DNA of 64,000 bases from contig OY735231.1 in the NCBI GenBank assembly GCA_963457665.1, positions 32,378,170 to 32,442,169 on the forward strand, written 5' to 3'. This document shows, piece by piece, positions 49,201 through 51,518 of this stretch (position 1 is the first letter of the stretch; each line of letters begins with the position of its first letter). The position numbers and the translations under genes were made by a program. Below the pieces are notes generated by a model, which was given only the letters and a program-made list of their open reading frames with translations, did no database searches and was not told where the DNA came from. The DNA comes from Thysanoteuthis rhombus (lineage: Eukaryota; Mollusca; Cephalopoda; Oegopsida; Thysanoteuthidae).

Positions 49201-51518
49201 GGTTGTGCACAACCAAATTCAAATCTAAAACACCGATATTTAGTCCTGGTAAGAACTTTTGAACTATTTCCGTCTTTGTTGCTCCCTTTTCAACGTTTCA
49301 GTTTCATTAAAACATTTTAGTTGATGTAACGTCAGCATTTTGCATTATATATTTCTCTCTTCAAAATACATTGGTTAAATTAAAACAAGAAAATAAGTTA
49401 AAGGGAGATAACTCAAACTTTTCAAGGAGCAATTTTTCTGGGTTTTTTTCGTTCTAAATCAACGGAATTCAGTAAAGAAAAAGTGTTCATGTAAGCTTGA
49501 AATAAGTAAACAAGCACCTACAATCATTTAAGACAGCAGCCGATTCTGAATTGGTTACTGTACAATGTGCGATGTATGGAGAAGCACTAGGTTAAGTGCA
49601 TTGACAAGGAGGTTATGCTGAAAAATGAATGTTTGTTACGTAAAATAAATGACTTATTGATGTGTGGAGGTTTACGTGGAAAGTATCAAGCCATTTTGTA
49701 TATCTCGAGAACAGGTTGGGCAGCCTTGATTTAACTTGGCAATTGATCAGAGGGACCTTATTGCGCATACATGAAAACTCTCCTTTGGGGTTACTCAGTT
49801 GGCTGCCAGACACTATTGAATGAGTTTGAATAATGTGACTGTAGTATTCACAATGGCTTCTCCCCAAAAGATTTCAGACAGTGGACGAGATTAGAGAGAA
49901 TTTAATGCGTCAGTTGATGGCAATCCCAAATGAGGTCATCACAGACTGTTTTGAAAAGTGGAAAGGGTGCTGGAATTAGAGTGTGAGGCTCCAAAGGGAG
50001 AGTACTTTGAAGGAAGATTAAGGTGCCATTAACCTAGTTAACCCTCTTTATTATTAAATGGCTAAGTACTTTCTGGTCAGACCTTACTTCTGTTGAAATC
50101 AAATTATCCCATGTCAATAACTTACTAAATAAAGATGACATTATTTTCATTTTCTATTTGTACAGGATCGTGACCCTAGCGAGAAAATGAAGGTTGATGC
50201 CCCAAACTTTGGATTTGGGGCCAAATTCGTTGACGAAACTTCTCAATATTCACCCCTGAAAAAGCTGCCAGGAGTTGACGGATTCGAAATGCCAGTCGAT
50301 CCATTGTACAAGGTATGTACAGTAATATTTCAGTTAATGCTCTAGATATATTCCTGGAAAAAATACAACACTAAATAAAGCGCTGTTCAAGGTTATTACA
50401 ATGTAACATAGTCAGTCCACCTCTTTGTCTGGCTGCTGTGTGCCCAGACAGGGCCAGTCCCAAATACATGATGTCGTAGTTGAGCCTTAATAAGACGGAA
50501 TGGATTAGCGTTGTATATCTCATTCAGTGGCTACTCCCAGGAACTGAGAAAATATCACTTGGCATCTATGAATTTTTGAAAATAAATTATTGTATGTTAT
50601 TAGTCTTTTTATGTTTATATTCCATGCATAATGAATTCTTAAAACAAAATTAGCCTTTAATTGGAGAAATATATACATAAGATTAGTGGTGATATCTTAG
50701 TTTTAGTTATCAACACTCATGGAATTTTATTGTTATTAATAGGTGGTATTAATAACAATAACTTGCTGAACCATGGAAACTCTGTGGGTGTTAACTAAGA
50801 TAATTCATTATTTCATGCCTCAGTTCTTCTTTCATCCTTACCCTGTATTTTCTTCTCTCCCTTCCAATCTTTGTTGCCCATCCATGTATGTATATTATAC
50901 AGATAAGTCTCATATACAAAGATTTCACTATCCTCTCAGTAAGCTACCTAACTCTCTTCTATCCCCTCTCTTCCTACCCTCTAATTAAACTCCCTAACTC
51001 TTGCATTATGTTATTACTGAAAGCATAAAATTCAAATGCAGATAGGAACAGGCAGAATAATATCATAGATAATGATTAAACAGCATTTTTTTTTTTTTCT
51101 TTCTTCACAGATCAATTCTGGCCACCAGTGGTACCTACAGGTGTTGTATGTGATCGGTCCAGCCAATAGTCCGAGCCGTGTCCAGCGTTCAGCCATACTG
51201 ACGTACAGAGACCATTTGCTCAAAGATGGAACCATGGCAAATAAGAACGGCACCAATATGAGAATGCTTCTGCTAGACGAAGAAGTTTTGGCATCTCGAG
51301 CTGGAGACATTATCAGCACGATTGTCCCTGGCGTTGCACTCTTCCTTTTGCTCTTAGCCATTATTGCATTTATTCTTGTACGCAGACACTTCAAGAGAAC
51401 GCAGGAACTTAGGCAAGTGCCTTTGCAGACAAGCATGGTTTCCACAAGTGTCGGACTTACACGGGTATCGAGAACGGACAGTGTAAATAGAGGACATTTT
51501 CAAGGTACCCAAGTGTGA
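3296..51518 (+). CDS. FRAS1: FRAS1-like extracellular matrix protein, 3' part of gene (33 exons, 5' incomplete)
   Basis: Seen: 33 exons with AG/GT borders join in one frame to 1,995 residues plus stop. In fragment numbering: CSPG repeats at about 8-128, 129-243, 247-360, 361-490 and 491-612; Calx-beta domains at 610-719, 720-842, 845-963, 965-1085 and 1087-1205; a long C-terminal ectodomain at 1206-1925; a hydrophobic helix at 1927-1950; a 45-residue tail. Family knowledge: FRAS1 is a type I membrane protein of embryonic basement membranes that is shed and works with FREM proteins in epithelial-mesenchymal adhesion; GRIP1 binds its tail. Motifs such as CDPHYPGY, IPHQDGMLPL, LEHHTEM, QLWRATS, GHQWYLQV and terminal GTQV favour FRAS1 over FREM2. 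Known FRAS1 has 12 CSPG repeats, so these are probably repeats 8-12. The N-terminal exons lie outside the window. Confidence 0.93.
3715..4022. repeat. Two tandem copies of the cattgagaaatttcagagatat repeat
   Basis: Copies at 3715-3846 and 3890-4022 share aatcacttc, aatttcattgaaa, attgagaaattt, gatat and acagac. About 175 bp between starts. Lies in the intron between exons a and b. Confidence 0.6.
4023..5133. other. FRAS1 intron, rest
   Basis: No exon or recognisable element. The stretch 4265-4600 is clearly richer in GC than its surroundings and may be an unidentified old insertion; no conserved frame was seen in it. Confidence 0.4.
5134..5216 (+). CDS. FRAS1: FRAS1 exon b
   Basis: 83 bp, acceptor tatttcag, donor gtaaag, ends phase 0. 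Residues up to 79 (GVLKKKRVYADLPFEAEA), the central part of the first visible CSPG repeat. Confidence 0.88.
5217..6175. other. FRAS1 intron with purine-rich tract
   Basis: 5740-5895 is almost all A and G on the plus strand (GAGAGA, GAAAGAAGG, GGGGGGGG). No gene seen. Confidence 0.5.
6176..6356 (+). CDS. FRAS1: FRAS1 exon c
   Basis: 181 bp, acceptor tttttag, donor gtacat, ends phase 1. Residues 80-139 complete CSPG repeat 1 (ILYKHEGNEETTDSFTLNI) and start repeat 2 (DETPRV). Confidence 0.9.
7225..7310 (-). repeat. tRNA-like SINE head or tRNA pseudogene
   Basis: Minus strand contains gtgggttcaatcctcg, a near-perfect pol III B box (GGTTCAATCC) in a T-arm-like context, preceded by agcagctggtgcagc. 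Acceptor arms do not pair, so it is not a functional tRNA. Confidence 0.4.
7479..7667 (+). CDS. FRAS1: FRAS1 exon d
   Basis: 189 bp, acceptor cttttcag, donor gtaagt, phase 1 to 1. Residues 140-202, body of CSPG repeat 2; the sequence DTFTQTDINKG is the family's F-TQ-DI-G strand motif. Confidence 0.92.
8170..8180. repeat. Target-site duplication, left
   Basis: ACACATTGCCT directly left of the RTE copy B insertion, identical to 9016-9026. Confidence 0.85.
8181..9015. mobile_element. RTE-like retrotransposon, copy B, 5'-inverted insertion with target duplication
   Basis: 8629-9015 is the 3' end in plus orientation (RQTRKLRTMQRAHE and KWRWAGHVARMADN frames, tail ctgatgatgatg). 8181-8628 is the immediately preceding part of the element in minus orientation (LSNLRFADDIALFAENLHDL, then KRRVYNQCILPIVTYGAET). 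The two parts adjoin in the element to within a few bases. ACACATTGCCT flanks both ends (8170-8180 and 9016-9026). FADD is the reverse transcriptase catalytic-loop motif. Both parts carry stops or frameshifts relative to a full pol ORF. Confidence 0.88.
9016..9026. repeat. Target-site duplication, right
   Basis: ACACATTGCCT directly after the GATGATGATG tail of RTE copy B, identical to 8170-8180. Confidence 0.85.
9370..9780 (+). repeat. Dispersed repeat R1, copy 1, abutting exon e acceptor
   Basis: About 410 bp similar in the same orientation to 40733-41168: aaccgtcaacgaaaa, ggtttcttcagttt, ggctatgt, cacgcgtacaga-like stretch, aatttg, ttaattgatcac, and the shared 3' end atgacggtttctattgagtg. 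Exon e starts 43 nt after it. Confidence 0.7.
9823..9942 (+). CDS. FRAS1: FRAS1 exon e
   Basis: 120 bp, acceptor cttaaag, donor gtaagt, phase 1 to 1. Residues 203-242 end CSPG repeat 2 (LEYSDDGSGKTGTVKFKFSV). A dispersed repeat ends only about 40 nt before this exon. Confidence 0.9.
10670..10849 (+). CDS. FRAS1: FRAS1 exon f
   Basis: 180 bp, acceptor tttacag, donor gtgagt, phase 1 to 1. Residues 243-302, first half of CSPG repeat 3 (LILPEGGSALITATILSASD, then QPRFGHLEF). Confidence 0.9.
11404..11440. repeat. (TA)n microsatellite
   Basis: Pure TA run, 37 bp, adjoining the fold-back sequence at 11441-11564. Confidence 0.95.
11441..11564. repeat. Fold-back (inverted repeat) element
   Basis: Left arm 11441-11500 (gtggaatactggatt, acgtttatgtt, ctttttcag) pairs with right arm 11503-11564 (ctgaaacataaacgt, tcgaatccattatttcac) with few mismatches and almost no loop. 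One arm recurs at 15318-15386 beside another (TA)n tract. Confidence 0.7.
11667..11727. repeat. (TG)n(TA)n microsatellite
   Basis: TG run followed by about 44 bp of TA. Confidence 0.95.
11986..12110 (+). CDS. FRAS1: FRAS1 exon g
   Basis: 125 bp, acceptor tttcaag, donor gttagt, ends phase 0. Residues 303-344 with SVFKQFDLVANKVKYVH and DSFLFSVSDG, the second half of CSPG repeat 3. The frame is fixed by phase 1 from the previous exon; an overlapping open frame here is a shadow. Confidence 0.88.
12165..12500. repeat. Dispersed cgaaaag-type repeat
   Basis: Has cgctttacgctacgttttgc, aaaaagcgaaaagtg, then tagagacagct, gtcagagaacactc and a ggagaaaacc end; the same order of blocks is seen near 29200-29480 and 40080-40340. 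Confidence 0.55.
12626..13007. repeat. 49-bp minisatellite, 7.8 copies
   Basis: Tandem units of 49 bp (unit starts 12626, 12675 and so on to 12969) with core agatgtggacacccttgtac and ctactctgcacattaaaccg. Units differ at a few sites, so the array is fairly young. It ends shortly before a (TA)n run. Confidence 0.95.
13039..13078. repeat. (TA)n microsatellite
   Basis: About 40 bp TA run at the 3' (tail) side of the adjacent SINE-like repeat. Confidence 0.95.
13079..13349 (-). repeat. SINE-like repeat S1, copy 1
   Basis: About 270 bp, similar to 17045-17352. On the minus strand it has tggctcagcgg (A-box-like, 13199-13209) and ggtttcaatcc (B-box-like, 13177-13187), then gtggtactgg and aacgaaacagct, ending in (TA)n. 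The A-B spacing is too short here, apparently an internal deletion relative to copy 2. Confidence 0.6.
13350..13414. repeat. (TA)n(TG)n microsatellite
   Basis: TA then TG dinucleotides, just upstream of exon h; ends about 38 nt before its acceptor. Confidence 0.95.
13453..13593 (+). CDS. FRAS1: FRAS1 exon h
   Basis: 141 bp, acceptor aacaactag, donor gtgagt, phase 0 to 0. Residues 345-391; closes CSPG repeat 3 (FSISIIPVDNSIPVV) and opens repeat 4 (GLRVQGG). Confidence 0.9.
13800..13995 (-). mobile_element. Mariner transposon remnant M1, 3' part (interrupted by RTE copy C)
   Basis: Minus-strand sequence aligns with the C-terminal transposase part of M2 (22980-23400): gatatgagttcaaaatg, aatcaaaatatg, tttgaagcaataac. 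Its 5' part continues at 14773-15050. Confidence 0.65.
13996..14772 (-). mobile_element. RTE-like retrotransposon 3' end, copy C
   Basis: Best preserved copy. An intact 197-aa frame (14599-14006, minus) carries KRRVYNQCILPIVTYGAETW, LTKRQTRKLRTMQRAHERII, WRWAGHVARMADNQW and WRILGKVYVPRRTLKD. This is the C-terminal end of RTE-like endonuclease/reverse transcriptase ORFs. It ends (left) in catcatcatcatcag, the GAT-type tail, and is 5' truncated at 14772. It lies inside mariner M1. Confidence 0.88.
14773..15050 (-). mobile_element. Mariner transposon remnant M1, 5' part
   Basis: Minus-strand frames give NPRTTVQILSKDLGI, ILRHLKVMGKV, KWMAHELNEVLHDS (mariner helix-turn-helix and PHEL-type linker) and then directly ELKYEVLQHPPYSLDISPTD (the HPPYSPDL block near the third catalytic residue). 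The central transposase part is missing, so it is internally deleted and non-functional. Confidence 0.72.
15240..15287. repeat. (TA)n(TG)n microsatellite
   Basis: TA then TGTG/TATG repeats. Confidence 0.9.
15318..15386. repeat. Single arm of the fold-back element
   Basis: ctggacggaaacataaacgt and gtgtagtgaat match the right arm at 11503-11564; followed by a (TA)n tract. Confidence 0.6.
15387..15436. repeat. (TA)n(TG)n microsatellite
   Basis: TA then TG run, 125 nt upstream of exon i. Confidence 0.95.
15561..15818 (+). CDS. FRAS1: FRAS1 exon i
   Basis: 258 bp, acceptor catacag, donor gtacgt, phase 0 to 0. Residues 392-477, most of CSPG repeat 4 (HGLLQL, FTMEDIYKNRLSYLHDGS, DFFKFTVNDG). Confidence 0.92.
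15996..16088 (+). CDS. FRAS1: FRAS1 exon j
   Basis: 93 bp, acceptor gcttcag, donor gtaagt, phase 0 to 0. Residues 478-508, the repeat 4 to repeat 5 junction (FEIRILPLDDGGPIL). Confidence 0.88.
16268..16323. repeat. (CA)n-rich microsatellite
   Basis: CACACA interrupted by GC and TG dinucleotides. Confidence 0.9.
16552..16588. repeat. (TA)n microsatellite
   Basis: Pure TA run of about 37 bp. Confidence 0.95.
17045..17352 (-). repeat. SINE-like repeat S1, copy 2
   Basis: Parallel to copy 1 over about 300 bp. Minus strand: agggcaggggtagaatg (A-box-like), about 40 nt, then agtttcgatcctacctcg (B-box-like), a spacing normal for tRNA genes, then gtactggaaggg and acgaaacagctctc. tRNA derivation is inference. 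Confidence 0.6.
17603..17746 (+). repeat. SINE-like repeat S1, copy 3 (truncated) with (TA)n tail
   Basis: Plus strand aggtttcgatcctacctcg, gtggtactggat, gatgagttgtaata, acgaaacagctgtc, then pure TA from 17718. It starts at the B box, so it is 5' truncated, which fits retroposition. Confidence 0.65.
18059..18203 (+). CDS. FRAS1: FRAS1 exon k
   Basis: 145 bp, acceptor ttttacag, ends phase 1. Residues 509-556 of CSPG repeat 5 (YVITTPPKYGQLQ, SISSFTQ). The donor gtttct lacks the usual purine/AAG positions and is weak, but frame continuity with the next exon (FTQ then EDINQGKIIY) supports it. Confidence 0.85.
18959..20145 (-). mobile_element. Mariner-type DNA transposon M3, with both terminal repeats, transposase decayed
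   Basis: Terminal inverted repeats TYAGGTYGGAACAAAATA at 18959-18976 and 20128-20145, with TA on both outer sides (18957-18958, 20146-20147): 1,187 bp, a usual mariner length. Minus-strand frames include DNEELRTALETRLETNPRAL, RAEKRVAHTTIR, LERIDKVKEMQKLVPHYLTD, ESCGEQNGTYSRCENPYFTT and HPPYSLD. Frameshifts and stops make it inactive. About 300 bp at its minus-strand 5' side look unlike the rest and may be non-coding or inserted. Confidence 0.8.
20216..20439 (+). CDS. FRAS1: FRAS1 exon l, CSPG to Calx-beta transition
   Basis: 224 bp, acceptor atttcag, donor gtgaga, ends phase 0. Residues 557-631; completes CSPG repeat 5 (DHFVFDLRD) and starts Calx-beta 1 (EPVFNISETERVARIPLVRT). Confidence 0.92.
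20440..22591. other. FRAS1 intron, no gene seen
   Basis: AT-rich, with a (TA)n(TG)n run at 21139-21187. The segment 21655-22540 is richer in GC and may be old TE material, but no recognisable frame was seen. Confidence 0.5.
21139..21187. repeat. (TA)n(TG)n microsatellite
   Basis: TA run followed by TGTGTG. Confidence 0.95.
22592..22690 (+). CDS. FRAS1: FRAS1 exon m, Calx-beta 1
   Basis: 99 bp, acceptor caatttcag, donor gtgagt, phase 0 to 0. Residues 632-664 (SVVTCVTKPGSATS, TYDFVQHSGQ), middle of Calx-beta 1. Confidence 0.9.
22850..23420 (+). mobile_element. Mariner transposon remnant M2, uninterrupted relative of M1
   Basis: Plus-strand frames give YELSEMLRD, KLRKLRCEVL, HPPHLPDISPTD, HFELIS and VYHILKDRLKKVIASNKPYF followed by TGA, a mariner transposase C-terminus. 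Like M1 it lacks the central catalytic part. Lies in the intron before exon n. Confidence 0.7.
23572..23737 (+). CDS. FRAS1: FRAS1 exon n, Calx-beta 1 end
   Basis: 166 bp, acceptor tttctcag, donor gttagt, ends phase 1. Residues 665-719 with the Calx-beta signature ITINDDAIFEGEETFYVEL; the DD and E residues are the usual calcium-binding positions of the fold. Confidence 0.93.
24253..24796. other. Overlapping long open frames on both strands, unidentified
   Basis: Minus frame of 149 codons (24702-24253) and plus frame of 153 codons (24335-24796) overlap in a non-repetitive stretch of a FRAS1 intron. The minus frame (FLEECNSKDLDLLENRLKLM, FRRTQGERGLPEKFKNLSLT) looks more protein-like. No family recognised; a TE ORF fragment is the likeliest explanation. 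Confidence 0.3.
25677..25757 (+). CDS. FRAS1: FRAS1 exon o, Calx-beta 2 start
   Basis: 81 bp, acceptor ttgttag, donor gtaata, phase 1 to 1. Residues 720-746 (EPVIEFTQDTFHVNETDGYL). Short, but the Calx-beta opening is clear and it keeps the frame. Confidence 0.88.
25758..27048. other. FRAS1 intron, no gene seen
   Basis: AT-rich, no exon-like frames. 26770-26960 (aactttaaaactcct, ggcaga) vaguely resembles mariner end sequence but is too decayed to call. Confidence 0.4.
27049..27218 (+). CDS. FRAS1: FRAS1 exon p, Calx-beta 2
   Basis: 170 bp, acceptor atttttag, donor gtgagt, ends phase 0. Residues 747-803 (AVSVICSTTSMTAIGS, SGIDFVGRDE), the loop-rich middle of Calx-beta 2. Confidence 0.9.
27494..27560 (-). 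repeat. tRNA-like SINE fragment
   Basis: Minus strand gaggcccagcggtagagta (A-box-like with the GGTAGAG D-loop pattern), then ccatggttcaatccacc (B box GGTTCAATCC) about 30 nt later, as in a tRNA. The acceptor stem does not pair, so it is a retroposon head or pseudogene. Confidence 0.5.
27766..28045 (+). mobile_element. RTE-like retrotransposon 3' end, copy E, decayed
   Basis: Plus strand aactcaaatagcgatgggcg, tggacatcgtgactcacgg, gacgcccatggt, gaggtctatgcccaacgacg, then an expanded GATGAT/GCTGTT tail that runs to within 65 nt of exon q. Confidence 0.8.
28109..28232 (+). CDS. FRAS1: FRAS1 exon q, Calx-beta 2 end
   Basis: 124 bp, acceptor cttttcag, donor gtaagt, ends phase 1. Residues 804-844 (IIDDSIHEAAEHFELILSAP), the Calx-beta 2 signature. 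A 35-bp minisatellite begins 6 nt inside the following intron. Confidence 0.93.
28239..28512. repeat. 35-bp minisatellite, about 8 degenerate copies
   Basis: Units of about 35 bp with core caatttacattcaattcaag and accctaattcaagt. The array starts 6 nt after the exon q/intron border, and the donor bases aagtcc resemble the unit's own end. Confidence 0.85.
28838..29049 (+). CDS. FRAS1: FRAS1 exon r, Calx-beta 3
   Basis: 212 bp, acceptor atttaacag, donor gtaaga, ends phase 0. Residues 845-915 (FFSQPRYVFNESAGIVEIDV, then DYVPVANQITFRPGQTTQ). Confidence 0.92.
29085..30125. repeat. Cluster of dispersed cgaaaag-type repeats
   Basis: Repeated blocks: aaaaaaggcgaaaagctag, cagcgtttgttttcctgcga, gttatagagacagcatgc, cctaacataccatcatc, then second and third runs with cgctgcaaaacaaacactg, aactttcgaaaatcgggg and cggacagcggaaaaaacc. 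At least three overlapping or inverted units fill this intron. Confidence 0.6.
30354..30501 (+). CDS. FRAS1: FRAS1 exon s, Calx-beta 3 end
   Basis: 148 bp, acceptor tatgacag, donor gtaaga, ends phase 1. Residues 916-964 with LTILDDDVNPKLEGNETFEV, the acidic Calx-beta signature. Confidence 0.93.
30502..31883. other. FRAS1 intron, no gene seen
   Basis: No coding signal. A 106-codon open frame (31394-31074, minus) overlaps poly-G and AT-rich sequence and shows no family resemblance. Confidence 0.5.
31884..32089 (+). CDS. FRAS1: FRAS1 exon t, Calx-beta 4
   Basis: 206 bp, acceptor attacag, donor gtaagg, ends phase 0. Residues 965-1033 (LQFENSEYKVDEKNSSISVP, AGIDFKERRYSP). Confidence 0.92.
32326..32426 (+). 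mobile_element. RTE-like retrotransposon 3' tip, copy D
   Basis: About 100 bp: agtactggctccacgacgcc, gaagtgtggca, ctggggaaggtctatgtcca, acgacggacgttaaaagact, then gatgatgata. Strong 5' truncation, as is usual for non-LTR insertions. Little diverged, so relatively recent. Confidence 0.85.
32738..32897 (+). CDS. FRAS1: FRAS1 exon u, Calx-beta 4 end
   Basis: 160 bp, acceptor gtttcag, donor gtattt (weak), ends phase 1. Residues 1034-1086 (VLITDDTIFEKNESFALFLS). Confidence 0.9.
32953..33411 (+). mobile_element. Mariner-derived MITE-like element M4
   Basis: Ends aaggtctgtctggaaaa (left) and ttttcagggcagacctcgta (right) form imperfect inverted repeats about 455 bp apart. The internal part keeps a mariner 3' transposase tail (cagactgttttgaaaagtg) also found at 49860-50110. 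Confidence 0.6.
34505..34541. repeat. (CT)n microsatellite serving as polypyrimidine tract
   Basis: Pure CT run ending 10 nt before the exon v acceptor AG (34551-34552). Confidence 0.95.
34553..34753 (+). CDS. FRAS1: FRAS1 exon v, Calx-beta 5
   Basis: 201 bp, acceptor ctttcctag preceded by a (CT)n run, donor gtacaa, phase 1 to 1. Residues 1087-1153 (VQFKEAAYSIAEPKAV, STRDGSAVSGLDY), the most textbook Calx-beta opening in the gene. Confidence 0.93.
35408..35805 (-). mobile_element. RTE-like retrotransposon 3' end, copy F
   Basis: Minus strand: LTKRQTRKLRSMQRAHERIM, LTWRDHKTAQYIRKKTGVRD; left end atcatcataatcagtctttt. Frameshifted in the WRWAGHVARM region, with a short deletion near the 3' end. 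Confidence 0.88.
35943..36130 (+). CDS. FRAS1: FRAS1 exon w, Calx-beta 5 end
   Basis: 188 bp, acceptor cattgcag, donor gtaagt, ends phase 0. Residues 1154-1216. The signature is degenerate here: VDILYNSEMEWHESFTILLG lacks the DD pair of the other four domains. Ends with the strand TTVTILDNKV. Confidence 0.92.
36131..38228. other. FRAS1 introns around exon x, no further gene
   Basis: 37552-37770 has a 62-codon open frame in a less AT-rich stretch ending before gttaga. It does not match FRAS1 and breaks no splice chain, so it is not called an exon. Confidence 0.4.
37208..37291 (+). CDS. FRAS1: FRAS1 exon x
   Basis: 84 bp, acceptor atttcag, donor gtaagt, phase 0 to 0. Residues 1217-1244 (VVSLLYYDEVEKG, PSPGYPLVCVT), the linker after the last Calx-beta; PGYPLVCVT followed by PCDP is a FRAS1-specific stretch. 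Confidence 0.9.
38229..38853 (+). CDS. FRAS1: FRAS1 exon y (largest), membrane-proximal ectodomain
   Basis: 625 bp, acceptor tttttcag, donor gtaaac, ends phase 1. Residues 1245-1452 (CDPHYPGY, LCQEAGINSSQVSF, LDSVYFRPRFRLRC, TICHSPI, IPHQDGMLPLVSTMPL, QHVCSNL). Strong full-length similarity to the vertebrate FRAS1 region between Calx-beta 5 and the membrane. Confidence 0.95.
38910..39745 (-). mobile_element. RTE-like retrotransposon 3' end, copy G
   Basis: Minus strand from NLDRENKGIRIDGKCLSNLR and FTDDTVLFAENLHNLQRMLD (reverse transcriptase region) to the 3' tip aacgacagacgctaaaaacc; tail eroded to gatgatgctaatg. A (CA)n expansion at 39516-39532 interrupts the ORF. More diverged than copies C and H. 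Confidence 0.85.
40060..40340. repeat. Dispersed cgaaaag-type repeat with (CT)n
   Basis: Carries gcgttcagcatttgctttgc, tagaggcagcatgc, a 67-bp (CT)n run at 40160-40226, then cctaacataccatcatcatc and ccatgtaaacta, the block order of the 29.1-29.5 kb copy, where the CT run is absent. Confidence 0.6.
40160..40226. repeat. (CT)n microsatellite
   Basis: Uninterrupted TC/CT run of about 67 bp inside the dispersed repeat. Confidence 0.97.
40509..40600 (+). repeat. tRNA-like SINE fragment
   Basis: agtagctcaaacagtaagag (A-box-like tRNA 5' half) followed about 45 nt later by ggttatgagctcgcg (B-box-like). No pairing acceptor stem, so a SINE head or pseudogene. Confidence 0.35.
40733..41168 (+). repeat. 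Dispersed repeat R1, copy 2, abutting exon z acceptor
   Basis: Partner of 9370-9780: aactgtcaaccaga, ggtttcttcagtttt, ggctatgt, cacgcgtacaagccaca, tttgctcctta, attgatcactcccaa, atgacggtttctattgagtg. Exon z begins about 30 nt downstream. Confidence 0.7.
41199..41621 (+). CDS. FRAS1: FRAS1 exon z
   Basis: 423 bp, acceptor cacttaag, donor gtaagt, phase 1 to 1. Residues 1453-1593 (LQLYRHLNLKSCTWTF, VPLYVSYLYASAP, WSSLEHHTEMQFSFYY). LEHHTEM separates FRAS1 from FREM2. A dispersed repeat ends about 30 nt before the exon. Confidence 0.95.
41920..42300. repeat. Degenerate tandem repeat, gaaaggactgaatttt type, left of exon aa
   Basis: Roughly 30-40 nt units with aaaggactg(g/a)attttgtaa and tattttgaaa recur about ten times with many changes. 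The same units reappear at 44335-45195 beyond exon aa. Confidence 0.55.
42309..42469 (+). CDS. FRAS1: FRAS1 exon aa
   Basis: 161 bp, acceptor tccaccag, donor gtaagt, ends phase 0. Residues 1594-1647 (FDLVLLWSEQTYDSP, QLWRATSQYNRK). Degenerate gaaaggactgaatttt-type repeats lie in both flanking introns. Confidence 0.93.
43254..43708. repeat. 46-bp minisatellite, 9.9 copies
   Basis: Units start every 46 bp (43254, 43300 ... 43668). Core cttcccgattttcaatgcat and tttatagtaaaatcattcac. Nearly identical apart from a shared T-to-C change in the units at 43576 and 43622. Each unit contains attttatagtaaaat, a 6-bp inverted repeat with a 3-nt loop. The array lies in the 2.8-kb intron after exon aa. Confidence 0.97.
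44335..45195. repeat. Degenerate tandem repeat, gaaaggactgaatttt type, right of exon aa
   Basis: Repeated gggactgaattttaaaatag, gattgaattttgtaataatt and gaaaggaatgaatttcat pieces, interrupted by about 300 bp of unrelated DNA. Open frames of 76 (plus) and 112 (minus) codons at 44441-44779 show no known domain. Confidence 0.5.
45313..45422 (+). CDS. FRAS1: FRAS1 exon bb
   Basis: 110 bp, acceptor attggtag, donor gtaaat, ends phase 2 (split Arg codon AG|G). Residues 1648-1683 (DYTGQYVIELLPCTVNPTQ). Confidence 0.92.
46013..46188 (+). CDS. FRAS1: FRAS1 exon cc
   Basis: 176 bp, acceptor taaaccag, donor gtatcc, ends phase 1. Residues 1684-1742 (ISFKQTNRPVPVKYSLNTRF, LDYNGAFSEG). Confidence 0.93.
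47122..47214 (+). CDS. FRAS1: FRAS1 exon dd
   Basis: 93 bp, acceptor tgtttctag, donor gtaaat, phase 1 to 1. Residues 1743-1773 (IYGRVLWNPDQDLSTAYEL, KVYICTG). The upstream intron happens to stay open in the same frame for about 310 nt. Confidence 0.92.
47215..48242. other. FRAS1 intron, left part
   Basis: AT-rich, poly-T at 47862-47882. 48087-48180 resembles 21190-21290 (gttaatat, ttttgtttttaaa, tccccgaaa, gattacatg, gatgat), a further dispersed repeat. Confidence 0.5.
48243..49012 (-). mobile_element. RTE-like retrotransposon 3' end, copy H
   Basis: Minus strand 162-codon frame (48932-48444) with MNFSKTKIMCNN, ISMKPSKEEEIKRRITLGWQ, KRRVYNQCILPIVTYGAETW, then a poly-A slip near 48486-48500 that breaks the frame before GGLAMLQEW. 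Left end atcatcatcatcagtctttt. Truncated near the same place (gttctctgcg) as copy C. Confidence 0.88.
49136..49248 (+). CDS. FRAS1: FRAS1 exon ee
   Basis: 113 bp, acceptor atcttgcag, donor gtaaga, ends phase 0. Residues 1774-1811 (DGYIPTYDPTGETYKEG, FGCAQPNSNLKHRYLVL). Confidence 0.93.
49860..50110 (+). mobile_element. Mariner transposase 3' remnant M5
   Basis: Plus-strand frames RENLMRQLMAIPNEVITDCF, EKWKGCWN and REYFEG recall a mariner transposase C-terminus (CFEKWK...YFEGD). The right end ttctggtcagacctta matches the M4 terminal repeat; no left end found. Confidence 0.55.
50166..50312 (+). CDS. FRAS1: FRAS1 exon ff
   Basis: 147 bp, acceptor ttgtacag, donor gtatgt, phase 0 to 0. Residues 1812-1860 (FGAKFVDETSQYSPLKKL, PGVDGFEMPVDPLYK). 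Confidence 0.92.
50316..50590. repeat. Dispersed repeat R2, copy 1 (last FRAS1 intron)
   Basis: gttaatgctctagatatattcc, aacactaaataaa and, further on, cactcaggaactg-type and aaatatcacttggc blocks also occur at 53412-53475 and 54243-54370. Confidence 0.5.
51111..51518 (+). CDS. FRAS1: FRAS1 terminal coding exon: convertase site, TM helix, PDZ tail
   Basis: 408 bp, acceptor cttcacag after a poly-T tract, stop TGA at 51516-51518. Residues 1861-1995: NSGHQWYLQVLYVIGP; RVQR (51177-51188), a proprotein-convertase-type R-x-x-R in the membrane-proximal ectodomain; KNGTNM; a 24-residue hydrophobic helix (51309-51380) followed by RRHFKR as stop-transfer; a Ser/Thr-rich tail; terminal GTQV (51504-51515), a class I PDZ ligand. 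Vertebrate FRAS1 ends in the same kind of motif and binds GRIP1. Confidence 0.95.
   Translation: MNSGHQWYLQVLYVIGPANSPSRVQRSAILTYRDHLLKDGTMANKNGTNMRMLLLDEEVLASRAGDIISTIVPGVALFLLLLAIIAFILVRRHFKRTQELRQVPLQTSMVSTSVGLTRVSRTDSVNRGHFQGTQV

Noticed and set aside
49613-49867. 84-codon minus-strand frame
   Set aside because: It overlaps decayed mariner-type sequence on the opposite strand and resembles nothing known.
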